DNA of 64,000 nt. Origin: Rhipicephalus microplus (Eukaryota; Arthropoda; Arachnida; Ixodida; Ixodidae). Made by a program: the position numbers and the translations under genes. The stretch spans positions 67,776,002-67,840,001 of the forward strand of contig NC_134701.1 in the NCBI RefSeq assembly GCF_043290135.1, given 5' to 3'. Each line of letters begins with the position of its first letter. The first letter of the stretch is position 1. This document shows, piece by piece, positions 45,067-56,018 of the stretch. Under the pieces are notes generated by a model. It searched no databases, had not been told where the DNA came from, and saw only the letters and a list, made by a program, of their open reading frames with translations.

Positions 45067-45959
45067 CAGTGCAGTCCACTTATAACGATACCACATATAA
45101 CGATATATCGGTTATAACGATGGGTCGACTTAACAGTCTCATTTTATGCATCGCGGCTATGGGGGAAAAAACCATATATAACGATATGTTATCCATCGCA
45201 TATCGGATACAACGATGAAAAGTTTGCCGCGGACGGCATGTTTCATTCAGAATAATCGTAACATTTAGATTGATAAGTTCCTCTGAAACGAACTATGCCG
45301 AGACAAGACGAAAAGTTAGCGTAGGCGAGTACGTATCTGCCGCCACTGCAGCACAGCGCCGGCAGCGCGTCCCGGCCGTTCAAAAAGCCGAGGAGAGCAT
45401 CGCGAGTTGGCGCGACGCGCTACAGATGGCGCCAGCTGTGTCACGTTTTGCGCCTCGCCGCGCGTCGACCGCGGAGAGGCTGAGAGAATTAAAAAAAAAA
45501 AATGCGAAAAGCAAAGCGCCGCGCTCCGCGGCTCCCCGCCTTCTACAACGGAGCCGGCAAGCTACTCGTAGCTTGCCGAACGAAAGCGGGAAAGAGAGAG
45601 AAAATAAAAAAAGCGAAAAGCAAAGCGGCGCGGCGGCATCGGGGCGGGGCCCCGTTGGCATTCCGGCTGTGTACCTCTGGCTGTGCTTTCTTCCTCCCAC
45701 TGCTCCCACCCCGCCGTCGGTCAGTCTCTCTTCCTCAGCGAACCCGTGATGCGTTCTTCGGAGTAAGAAATAAAGTCTTGTTTTTGACATCCTATTATCT
45801 ACAATATTTATTAAGTGGTGAAAATAGCGAAATGAAGCCTGGAGCTACAAAAGGTACGTCCGGCGACGATTTTTTGGCGGCAGTCCAGATATAACGATCA
45901 CCGGTTATAACGATCATATTTTTAGGTTTTCTCGATATCGTTATAAGTGGACTGCACTG
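45067..45959. mobile_element. Tigger-type MITE nested in the TTAA element
   Basis: 893 bp with TA at 45065-45066 and 45960-45961. The inverted ends are identical for about 24 bases, starting CAGTGCAGTCCACTTATAAC. The decamer-like phrase TATAACGAT recurs at least four times near the left end and at least three times near the right, in the arrangement of transposase-binding sites. The GC-rich interior holds overlapping K/R/A-rich open frames (45270-45749, 45502-45894) that look like composition effects, not genes. Confidence 0.9.
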
Positions 45960-46440
45960 TATCTGAGAAGTTTTTAGCTTCTCGCGTCATTATTTCTGGC
46001 GCAAAATCAATTTATAACATCCCCGTGAGATGAATGTGAGCGCACATTGGCTCTAAAATCACGCTTTTTCCGCGCCAAACTGTTGCTTTTACACACGAGC
46101 TATCGTGTTCATCTTGGTCTCGTTTGGAAGGGTCTTCATCTTCAATTTCCCGTCATCGCTGGCTCACCTTGCGCATTGGTTTTTTAGCAAAAACGCGTCA
46201 TCGAGAAACACTAGCGCGTAATTCAATTGACTGCTTGGGGCACGTGACCAAATTTAGGCATTCGATTGGCCAAGGGGCGCTTTCGGCGTCTGCTTCACCA
46301 TTGTGATGCGCACGGACATGCGCCATTTTGTCATGGTGCTACTGACTGCTTGCGCCAGTAAAGAAGTTCCGTGCTACAGTAATTTGTGAAGCAAGTTTGG
46401 CGGTGGTTCGTTCGCTGTGAACTTCAGAGAGATCCCCGCT

Positions 46441-47200
46441 ATGGCTCAGGACAACGAGGATAACGAACTCGACGCGGTCAACGGCGGTCGCCGAGTCACC
46501 GGTGTAAGCTTAATTCACGTACGAGCTCATTGGTTGCCGACAACGTTACTGAGAACGGCTGTGTTTTGCAGCCTCATCAGTTATAGGATGGCAAGTAAAA
46601 AGCAGAAGTGAAGCTACCAGAGATATCAATCTTGGTAGAGACAGAGCGGAAGTGCAGTCTTATCGCTAAACCCGCCGATGTTGTGGTTCCCCCCACCTGA
46701 CGAAAGGACCTTGAACTGCGCGACGGGTCTTCAGAGTGGAGTGCGCTGCGCGTCGACCAACAACAGAAAGTCGATCCGTTCGCAGTGAAATGCTCGCGGC
46801 TCTCGCAATGGAGGCTACTGGCAACAGGTAGACTGCTTTTAACGGCGTGTTCGCAACGTTGTCGCGATCTTCGCTAGAAAATGCGGCAGTCTTACGTGAA
46901 AAGGAAACTAACACCTCGGCACTCGTGCAGCCTCGAAATTGATGAGCGAGGGAACAACTTTGGTTCGCGAAACTTATGGGTAACTTATTCTGGACAAGCC
47001 GGAAAACATCGCCGCATTATTTGACGGATCGTGGATGACACACGCACATTTGTCGCACATCGCCATCGGTACAGCCACCGAACTGATAAGCGGCCTCGCG
47101 GCAGACGAGCACACGGCGACAACTTGCTACATGACTAGAAGAAACGACACGCTCGTACAATCAGTCCTGTTACATTCCCGGTGCATATTAACTGACTGAA
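46441..47200 (+). pseudogene. Mutator-like transposase, N-terminal and core pieces
   Basis: ATG 46441 opens MAQDNEDNELDAVNGGRR and runs into a donor-like 'gtgtaag' (46502), with an acceptor-like 'cagttatag' near 46587, so the gene may have had an intron. Core pieces follow in shifted frames, the clearest being ALFDGSWMTHAHLSHIAIGT near 47012-47071, then ELISGLAADEH. The 'FDGSWMTRGHSSHIGVG' wording is typical of the Mutator-like transposase domain (PF20700 by memory). The residues after it (usually a Cys-rich C..C..G stretch) are lost. Many stops and shifts; inactive. Confidence 0.6.
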
Positions 47201-48117
47201 AGTATATGTGCCATGATATTTTTCCCCCGGAACGGCGAAATTAAGTTTTTGCAACATTATTCTCGAAGCACAGATTTTGACAACTTTCTTTTGCTTGTTT
47301 GGTAAAAGTGGACCTTAGGACAGCTAGAGCTCTAATTGTTTTTGCACAATGTAGCCAAATGTGCACAAAAAATAATGCTGGGAGCCTATTTTTAATGGGC
47401 AGCTTCATTTTTTTTATTTTAATATAAAAATTTCTGTATTTGGTTACATGCAATGAACTTTACTGTGCTGTAATTAGAGAAGTACTCGTTCAATTTTCAA
47501 TCAGCTTGCTGCATTGCACTCCTTAGGCTTTCTAGCATTCATTTTTATGTCAGTGGCTATGTAATTATAAGTGCATACATTTTTACCGGTAAAAATGTTA
47601 GAATTCTTTGTTTTCTTCATTTTCTCAAAATAGCAATTTTGTACACCCTGCATGAAAATTACTGCAATATATCTGAAACTATTACAGATAGCAGAATATT
47701 TTATTTTCCAGCATGAAGCTATATGTTTGGAGCACACAACATGGGAAGCAGATTTTGATTTCTCTTGATGCAAGTTTTTCAAACTAGTCTTTTGTGTGAC
47801 CACACAATGGCCACATTCAGGGCTGTGAAGTTTAGTGTACTGTAATGTAAGAAATAATGACCCATTCAAAAAAGTGCTTCTTATGTTGCATGTCTTGTGC
47901 TTTCTATGTCAATCCCTTATAAATTTTTGACAGGTGGATATTTTTCTATTATGGTAAGACCAATAGAAATTGTTATCTTGATTATTTAATTAACTAATGA
48001 AGCTACAGAAAAACTATGTTTTTAGGATCCGGAGAACAAATTAAGTAGGCATACCAACTTTTGTCACACTTGGTTCAAAAATAAATGAGAGAGCCCTAAG
48101 AACCAATTCCCCCTTAA

Positions 48118-48564
48118 GATTTTTAATTACCTTACAGGTAGGAGGAAACCTATATTGGGGATTTTCAGTGGCTTTTTCTTGCCTTAAAAATAGTAACTGT
48201 ACAGGTATGGTCTAGACATGTGTGAATTTTTCCCTTTAGGTTCAATGTGTAGCTGTAACGAGTGTTAGTGACTAATTAGCAAGAATTTCGGGGTGTCTTT
48301 GAATAGCAGTATTTGAATTTCGAGATGTGATCTGCGAGTGGCACAATACGATACTGCTTGAAATTTGACATGCTTGGCCTTACGAAACCCTGTAGAACAT
48401 TGCGGGGGAGAAAAAAAGCAGTGTTGTGCTAGAGGTGCGAAGTCTGAAGCAAGTGCAGAATTGGGCGGCCTGCGCCTGCTTTGTTTCTTTTTCTCATTGG
48501 CCGTTGTTTTCTCATCTATTTCATGTCTATTTCTCTCTCTTGCTATGTTTCCATCTTTCTTTGA
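48118..48564. other. non-coding, nothing recognised
   Basis: AT-rich; a short ORF at 48365 shows no family features. Confidence 0.4.
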
Positions 48565-48760
48565 ATGTTGCGCTTCCGACCCACAGGTTGCGTGGTCGAA
48601 TCCCGGCTACAGCGGCTGCATTTTTGATGGAGGCGAAAATGCTTGAGGCCCATGTACTTAGGTTTAGGCACATGTAAAAAAAAAACCCATATGGTCAAAA
48701 CATCTCGAGGCCTCTATTTCGTCTCCCTCAATAATTATCAATTTTACGTTCTAATAGTCT
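48565..48760 (+). mobile_element. older SINE copy with tRNA-like head
   Basis: The phrase CTTCCGACCCACAGGTTGCG then GGTCGAATCCCGGC resembles a tRNA-derived B box. It is followed by 'ggctgcatttttgatggaggcgaaaatgc' and 'aggcccatgtacttaggttt', which align with 22511-22566 of the SINE at 22506. The 3' half is strongly diverged. No target duplication was found. Confidence 0.5.
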
Positions 48761-49821
48761 GCCCACATAGCTGGTCAACTTAACTCCTTCGTTGCCGCAC
48801 AAAAATGGTTGTTTTTTCATATGTCTCGGGAAGATCGTTTTTGCGAGTTGGAAAAGTACTCCCGCACGTATTGCATCATTCCAAACTTTGCGCAACGAAA
48901 TGCTCTTTCCAAGAAATGTATGTTGTAGAGCAAAAAAAATACAGGGGAACTTCGATTATACGGCCCCTGGTCTTGCGACGACGCGCGTTTTACGACGAAT
49001 TGGCTTGGTCCCGGCAAAACCTCCATAGAACTAATGTATTGAAAACCTCAATTCTTAGGCGCAATTTTACGCCGGCCCCGCCTTGTGCGACACTTAGCTG
49101 TACTGTCCAAGAAAAAAAAAAAAAAAATCCTACGATGACGCACGCAGGCTGCCACGCAAGCACACTGCGGCCGGATGAAAAAAAAGTCGGGAAACCGAGG
49201 AACCGAAGTCGTTCCTCCGCACGTTCTAGCACGCTATCCGTGCTGCCACCACAGGGCCTCTTCAATTTTTCGACACGCTGTCGGCCTTAGCTAGCCAGAG
49301 CCAACGTTGTCCAGAGCCAGCCGGAGCGCATTCATTTTGCTTAGTCGCACTGCACTGTGCACTTTCGTTGGGGCCTTTTTTTTTTGTTTTCTGCCTTCTT
49401 TTGGGTGGTTTTGTAGTGACAGCTGTGAGCAGGTAACATGGCAGATAATTTGGAGCTCGCTTTCTAGTATGCGATAACTTTCACTAGATTTCGCGTCATT
49501 GTACCGGACATGCTGAACGGTGATTGTTGAGCCTGTCTACGTTTGGGACAGCCGCGGGAACCAAAACTAGCTGCTGTCTAGCTACCAGAGGGCTGGGGAG
49601 TTTTAGCCCCTCGCGATTGGTCGAAGCTTGCGCAGACGTACGCGCTTGCAAAAATCGAAGGGGCCCACTGCCTTGTTGCCTTTCAGCCATTCCTTCACGT
49701 GTTTGCCTCATCGATGGGTTGTGCGCCACAGCTGCTGTGTCTACGTGAAAAATTTTCAGTATTCGGACGTTGGTGTGAGTGGAAGCTTTTGAATTCTTGG
49801 TTGCGAGTGCTGCGTCTCGTA

Positions 49822-51300
49822 ATGTTGCGCAACCGAAAACCGGTGACTCTTGGAGAAAAGCTTCACATAATCGAGGAGGCGGAGAAGCCAAGCGGAGCAA
49901 CGAAGGCCAGCATTGCCCGCGACCTGAACATTCCTGAGTCGTCGCTGAAAACGATCCTCGCAAAGGACAGCATCCTACTAAATGCGGCAAAGTTCGGCCT
50001 GAACAGGAAGGCCGTGAAAGATGGCAAATATGCTGCTATGGAGACGGCCCTCGTTGAGTGGTTGCGTCAGGCCCACAGTTCAGGAATTGCCATGGATGGC
50101 GCAATTTTTAAGGAGAAGGCGGAGACAGTTGCATTTCGCTGCGGCATTGATGACTTTAAAGCATCCAATGGCTGGTTGGATCGCTTTAAAAAACGCAGTG
50201 GAGTTGTGTACAGCCGCTGCTGTGGAGAGAGCTCGTCAGTCAGCTCCGACACTGTCGAAAAGTGGACTCCATTGCTGCAGCAATTGATATGGGAGTACAA
50301 GCCGTCCGACGTGTTCAACGCGGACGAAACTGGATTGTTTTTATAATATGCAGCCAGAGCAGACATCAACATTCAAAGGAGAGAGCTGTCACGGGGGTAA
50401 GCGAAGCAAAGAGCATCTTACTCTATTGCTTTGCACTAATGAAGACATTGCTTAGAAAAGCTTCCTGCCCTCGTGATCGGCAAGTTTGGAAAGCCACGAT
50501 GCTTCAAGAATTTGAAAAGGCTGCCGTGCCAGTACATATTCAACTAGAAAGCCTGGATGACGGCTACTATGTTTTCAGCATATCTGCAGCAGCTGGACTC
50601 AAAAATGGGGGCTAAAAGCAGATTCTTCTGCTTGACAATGCGCCATGCCATCCATTAGGCACGTCTCATTTGAGAAATGTGAAAGCTACATTTCTGCCCC
50701 CCAACTGCACTAGCCAGCAGCAGCCACTTGACGTCGGCGTCATCAAGTGCATGAAGCAGAAATATCGAAAGTTTCTGGTGCAGCGTCGGCTGGTGGGCAT
50801 GGAACGCAAGCAGTTGGATAAGAAGCTTTCTATGCTTGATGCAATGCACTACATTGCTAGTGCATGGGACGCAATCACGCCAGAAACCATTGTCAACTGC
50901 TTCAGGCACTGCGGCATTAATAGAAGTGGTGCATGTTCTACCAGTGAAGCTGCAGTGCCTGTTGACGACGAACCAGAGTTCGGCAACCTGGAGCTGCCTG
51001 GATCCTTCGCGGACTATGTTGGTGCCGCCGCCGACGTTGCAGTGTGCAGTGCAGTGTCGCTGGATGACATTATCGAAACTGTGCGCCCTGACACTGCGGG
51101 AACTTCCGACGAGGAAGAGATGGATGACACTGCAGAGGTTAGTGCGTCCGTTCCGACGTACGCGAACGTGTTGTGCTACATCGACAACATTCGGCAGTTT
51201 GCTTGAGCACGCGACGAGATCGGTGACTTGCTGCCAGATGTCGCAGCTCTCGGAAAAAAGCTGATGCATCGTGGCTGGGCAAACTCGCAGAAAAAAATCA
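49822..51300 (+). pseudogene. Tigger transposase, broken
   Basis: ATG 49822 (MLRNRKPVTLGEKLHIIEEA). Domains in order: psq-type helix-turn-helix (ASIARDLNIPESSLKTIL), CENP-B-type helix-turn-helix (ALVEWLRQAHSSGIAMDG ... ASNGWLDRFKKRSGV), then the DDE core. FNADETGLF near 50320 has the first catalytic Asp, a LLDNAPCH box at about 50630 has the second, and QPLDVGVIKCMKQKYR near 50730 has the third (the 'D.G.I' form of pogo/Tigger). An acidic tail and KKIRFF follow. Breaks: a one-base shift at about 50342, a stop near 50451, a deleted or shifted stretch at 50500-50615, and an in-frame TGA at 51204-51206. All three catalytic Asp codons survive, which suggests fairly recent inactivation. Confidence 0.9.
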
Positions 51301-51335
51301 GGTTTTTTTAAAAGGTGAGAATAAAGATTTGTTCA

Positions 51336-52217
51336 TCATCATCATCGTCATCATCAGCCTGACTACGTCCACTGTAGGACAAAGGCCTCTCCCATGTTCC
51401 GCCAGTTAACCGGGTCCTGTGCGTGCTGCTGCCAATTTATACCCGCAAACTTCTTAATCTCATCTGCCCACCTAACCTTCCGTCTCCCCCTAACCTGCTT
51501 GCCTTCTCTGGGAATCCAGTTAGTTCCCCTAATGACCAGCGGTTATCCTGTCTATGCGCTACATGCCCGGCCCATGTCCATTTCTTCTTCTTGATTTCAG
51601 CTATATCTTTAACCCCCGTTTGTTCCCTAATCCACTCTGCTCTCTTCTCGACTCTTAAGGTTACACCTACCATTTTTCTTTCCATTGCTCGCTGCGTCGT
51701 CCTCAATTTAAGCTGAACCCTCTTTGTAAGTCTCCAGGTTTCTGTTCCGTAGCTAAGTACCGGCAAGATACAGCTGTTATATACCTTCCTCTTGAGGGAT
51801 AGTGGCAATCTACCTGTCATATTTGAGAGTGCTTGCCAAATGTGCTCCACCCAATTCTTATACTTCAGTCTAGTGGTTAGGCTCCGCAGTTATTATCTGC
51901 CCTAAGTAGACATAGTCTTTTACAACTTGAAGTGCACTATTACCTATCTCGAAGCTCTGCTCTTTTCCGAGGTTATTGTACATTACTTTCGTTTTCTGCA
52001 GATTAATTTTAAGACCCACCTTTCTGCTCTCCTTGTCTAACTCCGTAATCATGAGTTGCAATTCGTCCCCTGAGTTACTCAGCAATGCAATGTCATTGAC
52101 GAAGCGCAGGTTACTAAGGTACTCTCCATTAACTCTTATCCCTAACTGTTCCCATTCTAGGCTTCTGAAAACCTCCTGTAAGCACGCGGTAAATAGCATT
52201 GGAGAAATTGTGTCCAC
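51336..52217 (-). mobile_element. RTE-type LINE, copy 1, 5'-truncated, nested in Tigger
   Basis: An 882-bp insertion with perfect 13-base target duplications AAAGATTTGTTCA (51323-51335; 52218-52230). On the minus strand it ends with a GAT-type tandem tail ((CAT)n on the plus strand, 51336-51354) directly after the ORF stop at 51365-51363, so there is almost no 3' UTR. That is typical of the RTE clade. Its 5' end is truncated within the reverse transcriptase gene. Confidence 0.95.
51363..52217 (-). pseudogene. RTE reverse transcriptase, C-terminal part
   Basis: Starts within the palm domain (SPMLFTACLQEVFRSLEWEQ). The catalytic box reads RFVNDIALL where copy 2 has RFADDIALL, so the first catalytic Asp is replaced by Asn. 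Next come LKINLQKTKVMYNN and, after a shift near 51850-51870, the thumb and tail: LSLKRKVYNSCILPVLSYGT, QRAMERKMVGVTLR, WTWAGHVAHRQDNRWS. The ORF closes close to 51363. With the catalytic change, the 5' truncation and the frameshift, it cannot be active. Confidence 0.9.
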
Positions 52218-52448
52218 AAAGATTTGTTCACACCTCCAATAAAATGTGTGGTTGTCACTTTTTCAAGTAATTTAATCTACCTTCATCGGAGCAGCGTAGA
52301 TTTGTGCCGCGGACTTTCTTACGCATTATGTGACAACTGTTGTGGGGCAACAACGACCATTAGTGCCTATATTCTTGGTGTTTCGATTATACGACTCCCG
52401 AATTATACGACGATTTTGCGTGGTCCGTATAATCGAAGTTCCACTGTA

Positions 52449-53413
52449 TTCTAGAATGAATTAAAAAAAGCGAAAAGTGTAAAATTTTTGGTCACAAGAT
52501 GGTAAACAGGGCAATAAAGAACACTATATAAGCAAATATATTCAAAACGAAGAAAATTTAGAATATACATTTTGTAGATAAATGACCCAGGAATAGTATA
52601 AAAATAATGAATGTTGTAAAAAAATGGTTCTCTTCACATAGATAAAGTAAATCAGAACCTAGGTGCCGCTTCGTTGCTCGTGCCATTTGCTGAAACATTG
52701 TATGGTTTTTTGCGGACACAAGTGTACTTGTACACTTTTTCTCAGTAAATATTTGTTGGGCTGCGATAAGTCTCCTGGTGTTTCAATAGAGGTAGATAAA
52801 TACCCGTGGTGTGAATAATCACATCACGGGTATCCTCTATAAATGTGATGTGCAACGAACTTTGCCATTTCATCTAGCGTCATCTCTTCCCATGAGCCAC
52901 CTCACTTTGCATAGATTGACGTTCCATTATACGCATCGAAGCATATTTTTTGCATTTTCGTGCATATTGTATTAAAAAACGGACAATATAGAGTGCTGTT
53001 TCAAAACCATTTGCACTGCTCTGTAGTCGGGGCCAAGATGTGCTTCGGGGGCCTTCTTGTTTTTAGGAGCTCTGCAGCCAGCGCCAGCACACTGCACCCC
53101 AGTGAAGTGTAGACCATGCACGTAACCAGAGTATCTATAGGATTGTGCGCAAAGGTCAGGAGCTATACGCACTTGCGGCGGAGGAAACAACTTGAGGATG
53201 TAAACAAAACAGACTCATGAACGGCTGTGGATGTATCAGGCTGACGCAAAACATTGGTGCCCCAAACCTTGAAGCTGAGGTGCTATCATCCTCGAACGCT
53301 AAGCTGTCGTCACTCATTGAGTTGGGGTTGCAAGACAGTTTCCAGCAGTGCATGTGTTTTTCAGCACTGATGCGCACCCATGTGCACGTGACGTCGACAT
53401 TATAGGAGCAACT
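52449..53413. other. non-coding; one hairpin
   Basis: No gene seen. A hairpin lies at 52786-52840: outer arms ATAGAGG/CCTCTAT and inner arms TACCCGTGGTGTGA/TCACATCACGGGTA with an ATAA loop. Confidence 0.5.
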
Positions 53414-53640
53414 ACAGGTTTTCCCGCTCACTTTAATCCAAGTGCCAGCCTAAATAATCTGTACGCCATTGAAATAATCTGAACGCCGAGCTATTTAATC
53501 CATGTGCTAAACATTTAATCCAAGCGCCAACTCAATGAGACCGCGTGCCAGTGAATTTAATCCAAGTGCCACCGTGTTTAATCCAATTGCTAATGACTTC
53601 AATTCGGGTGCCAGTCAGTTTAATCCATGCGCAAGAAACA
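53414..53640 (+). repeat. degenerate ~20-bp tandem array (copy 1)
   Basis: After ACAGGTTTTCCCGCTCAC comes a run of about ten imperfect units built on TTTAATCCAAGTGCCA, spaced 19-23 bases, with variants such as AATAATCTGAACGCC and TTTAATCCATGTGCT. The whole block, including the leading phrase, is present in reverse orientation at 62206-62450 with the same unit order. It is broken on its right side by the Tigger element at 53653. Function and family are unknown. Confidence 0.85.
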
Positions 53641-53824
53641 TGTCAGCCACTACAGTCGACTTTCGTTAATACGAAGTTCACGGGAACCGCAAAAAACTTC
53701 GAATTAAACGAACTTCGAATTAAGCAAAAAGCACTAAAAACGGCACTTTTATTAGTTTAAAAGCGCGACAGTTTTGAGAAAAAATAGTCTGTCATCTTCT
53801 TCTGCTTGCCGAATCTGGCTGCGG

Positions 53825-56018
53825 CTAGGAAGTTTTGTAAGGAATACACGTGTCGAAGTGCTTCTTCGGCGTCTGCACGATTTCGCTGTCCGCACGAACC
53901 ATCTGCACGATTTCGCTGTCCGTTAGTGGACCGCATGTTTCGACGTTGCTGTCCACAGCGACATACTCGTCAAAACGGACGTCACCGAGAGCGGCGCGAA
54001 AGCTACCGTCGTCGAGCTCATTTGTTTGCACTTCGACTGGCGCACAAGGAGAAGCATCCGCCGAGTTTTCATGAAACCACAGGCCCGGAAACAATTGGCG
54101 ATGGTTTCTTCTTTCACGCGGGTCCAAGCTCGCGCTAGCATGTTCATGGCACTAAGCAAACTCACCTTGTATTGCGACGAGTTGTCCATGCACAAAAGCA
54201 TGCGCTCGACGAGATGCTGCCTATACAATACCTTCACATTTTTTTATTATGCCCTGGTCCATGGGCTGCAACACGGACGTCGTGTTTGCAGGCAGGTACA
54301 CAAGATGGATGGCACTCAAGGCAGGTACGTTCATGTGGGCACTACATTGGTCCACAAGGAACAACACCTTACGGCTTGATTGCGCGAACTTGCGGTCGAG
54401 TTTGGTGATCCAGTCCTTAAATATATAGGATGTCATCCACGCCTTTCTGTTCGAGGCATAATCCACAGGAAGCGTCTTCACGGCTTTAAAGCACCTAGGC
54501 TTGGCAGCCTTCCCGATCACAAGCAGGCGACACCGTTCTGTGAAAGTCATGTTCGCCGCGACTAGCACCGACACTCTCTCTTTGCTTCTTTTGCCTCTAG
54601 AACAGTCGTCGTCTTTAAATGTCAGGGTCTTGTCCGGTAGCAGCCGATAAAAAAGCGCAGTCTTGTCTGCATTAAAAATGTCTGCCGGCTGGTATTCTTC
54701 GAGGTACTCGCGAAGCTTGCCCGCTGTTAGGGTTCGGAAGGAAGGTCGCTGATGGCATCCCACCGCTGCCACCAGTTGTTGCGGTTCAAAGGAAGGTCGC
54801 TGATGGCATCCCACTGCTGCCAACCAGTTGTTGCGCGTCGTGGCGACCGCTGTCAGCGGGTAGCGGGACCAGCCGCCGTCGCTCCGTCGAGCCAAGGACT
54901 AGGGGAGAGCTTTGAGCAAACTTAACGGATTTATTTACATCTTTACAGTGAGCTGTCGAGATGACAGAAGAGAAGAGAAGATTGTTGGGCGAGGCACTGC
55001 ACGCCCTTTTTGTTGACCCCCGTTCCCTAGGTCCCTAGGTTGGGGATCACTACATAAAACAATGCGGACCAATGGTGATACGCCCATCATGTCTGTTCAT
55101 AGAGGCACAACACAGGCTTGCACATACACACACACACCCTTGCCACTAGTCGCAGCGCTGCCGTAGAACCGGGAGGGGGAGAGCGGAAGACGCACGGGCG
55201 CCTCGACCCCTTTTGTGCCGGCCTCGGGCTGCGTTCGCACGAGAAGATCTTAGCGCGCCCTTTCGAGAGGTGCCAGGTTCGTGGAATCCTCTGGGGAGAG
55301 CCCTTTGACCAGCGCCGTCGTCGTCTGCCGGTTAACGCGCTAACGATGCGTGGCCAAGGCGAGAGATAGAGCGGCGGCTCCAAAACCCTTTTTGGCAACA
55401 TTCCACCCAGTTGGCGCCGCTGTCAATCAGTGGGCGCCGTCTCGTGTAGTCGGCCTCTGTTGCTTCCTCCATCCAGCCGTGGCGAGACTGTCCTTTTGGC
55501 ACTAATCCGGCGTGGCGAATGACCCGCTGGGTCAAGGCATAGCTTGATCGCTACACCGCTTTCCATGTCAGGCACGTTTCCTCAACGACTGACGCCTTCT
55601 CCCCACACACGCTTTTAAAAATCAAGTCGTGGCGATGTTTGAAACGCGTAAGCCACCCATCCGAAGCAGCGAAGTCGTCGATGCCCAACATTTCAGCAAG
55701 TGATGACGCTTTTGTCGTGACGACTTCACCACTAAGAGGAAGTTTGTTGTTTCGTGCCTCTCTGATCCAAATCAGCAGTGCTTCCTCCAACTCGGGGTAG
55801 GCGCCGGTGCGCATCCGCTTCCGCGATGTCTTGAATTTTTCACTTTCAAACGCATCCAATATTGAGCGCTTATTCTTTATGAAAGTCGACAGCGTGTTAG
55901 GCTTAATGCCGTACTTTCTTGCAATGTCTTGTTTGGCGGTGCCTCCCTGGTCAACTTCCTTCAAGACTTCAACTTTCGTCGCTAGGTCTAGCGTTTGGTA
56001 AGGGCAACGAGTTGCCAT
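53825..56018 (-). pseudogene. Tigger transposase, split by a solo LTR
   Basis: Start ATG at 56018-56016 (MATRCPYQTLDLATKVEVLK). The psq-type helix-turn-helix (QDIARKYGIKPNTLSTFIKN) and CENP-B domain (ALLIWIREARNNKLPLSG ... ASDGWLTRFKHRHDL) run to the LTR at 55555. Beyond it, from 54720, the DDE core continues: DIFNADKTALFYRLL (first Asp; the usual Glu is Lys), KVLFLVDQCSAHMN (second), and ANTTSVLQPMDQGIIK (third). A one-base shift in an A-run near 54240 and a further shift near 54130 lead to the acidic tail (DVRFDEYVAVDSNVETCG). Removing the LTR and one target copy rejoins the frame exactly, so the gene was open here before that insertion. A 29-base internal duplication (53872-53929) repeats the residues DSEIVQ. 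Confidence 0.9.
54725..55555 (-). mobile_element. solo LTR inserted in the Tigger transposase
   Basis: 831 bp starting TGTTAGGG and ending GATCGCTACA on the plus strand, flanked by perfect 4-base copies CCGC (54721-54724; 55556-55559). On the minus strand it begins TGTAGCGATC and ends CTAACA. It contains AATAAATCC near 54930-54945 (polyadenylation signal). A ~52-base stretch near the 3' end is duplicated in tandem (54731-54834). No internal retroelement sequence remains, so it probably formed by LTR-LTR recombination of a Ty3/gypsy-type element. An open frame begins in the LTR (54895) and runs in frame into the transposase to 54221. Confidence 0.85.

Larger units (their letters stand above)
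44975..48113 (+). mobile_element. TTAA element with Mutator-like transposase
   Basis: Bounded by TTAA (44971-44974; 48114-48117). The inverted ends are CGGGGGACACGGGTCTTAGA and, inward from the right, AGGGGGAATTGGTTCTTAGG. Without the nested element (45067-45959) it is about 2.2 kb. Transposase remnants lie at 46441-47200. A similar end occurs at 23593, so there are two members of this family in the window. The target site and transposase type suggest Kolobok or a MULE relative; I cannot decide between them by eye. Confidence 0.65.
48942..52446 (+). mobile_element. Tigger element carrying a nested RTE LINE
   Basis: Flanked by TA (48940-48941; 52447-52448). The inverted ends CAGGGGAACTTCGATTATAC and, inward from the right, CAGTGGAACTTCGATTATAC differ at one base. 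A second 'attatacgacg' phrase lies inside each end. The total is 3505 bp, of which 895 bp (51336-52230) is the RTE insertion plus one target copy. The 5' leader before the transposase is about 880 bp. This is a TcMar-Tigger element by ends, TA target and transposase. Confidence 0.95.

Noticed and set aside
45270..45894. 159- and 130-codon plus-strand ORFs rich in Lys, Arg and Ala
   Set aside because: They lie within a MITE, overlap each other in two frames, have an overlapping opposite-strand ORF, and show no domain. GC-rich composition explains the open frames.
48570..48620. Possible tRNA gene (B-box-like GGTCGAATCCC)
   Set aside because: No cloverleaf or A box could be formed. The downstream text aligns with the SINE at 22506, so it is a SINE head.
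48805..49290. 161-codon ORF at the start of the Tigger element
   Set aside because: It starts outside the element and crosses its inverted end into the leader region. Composition and position argue for chance.
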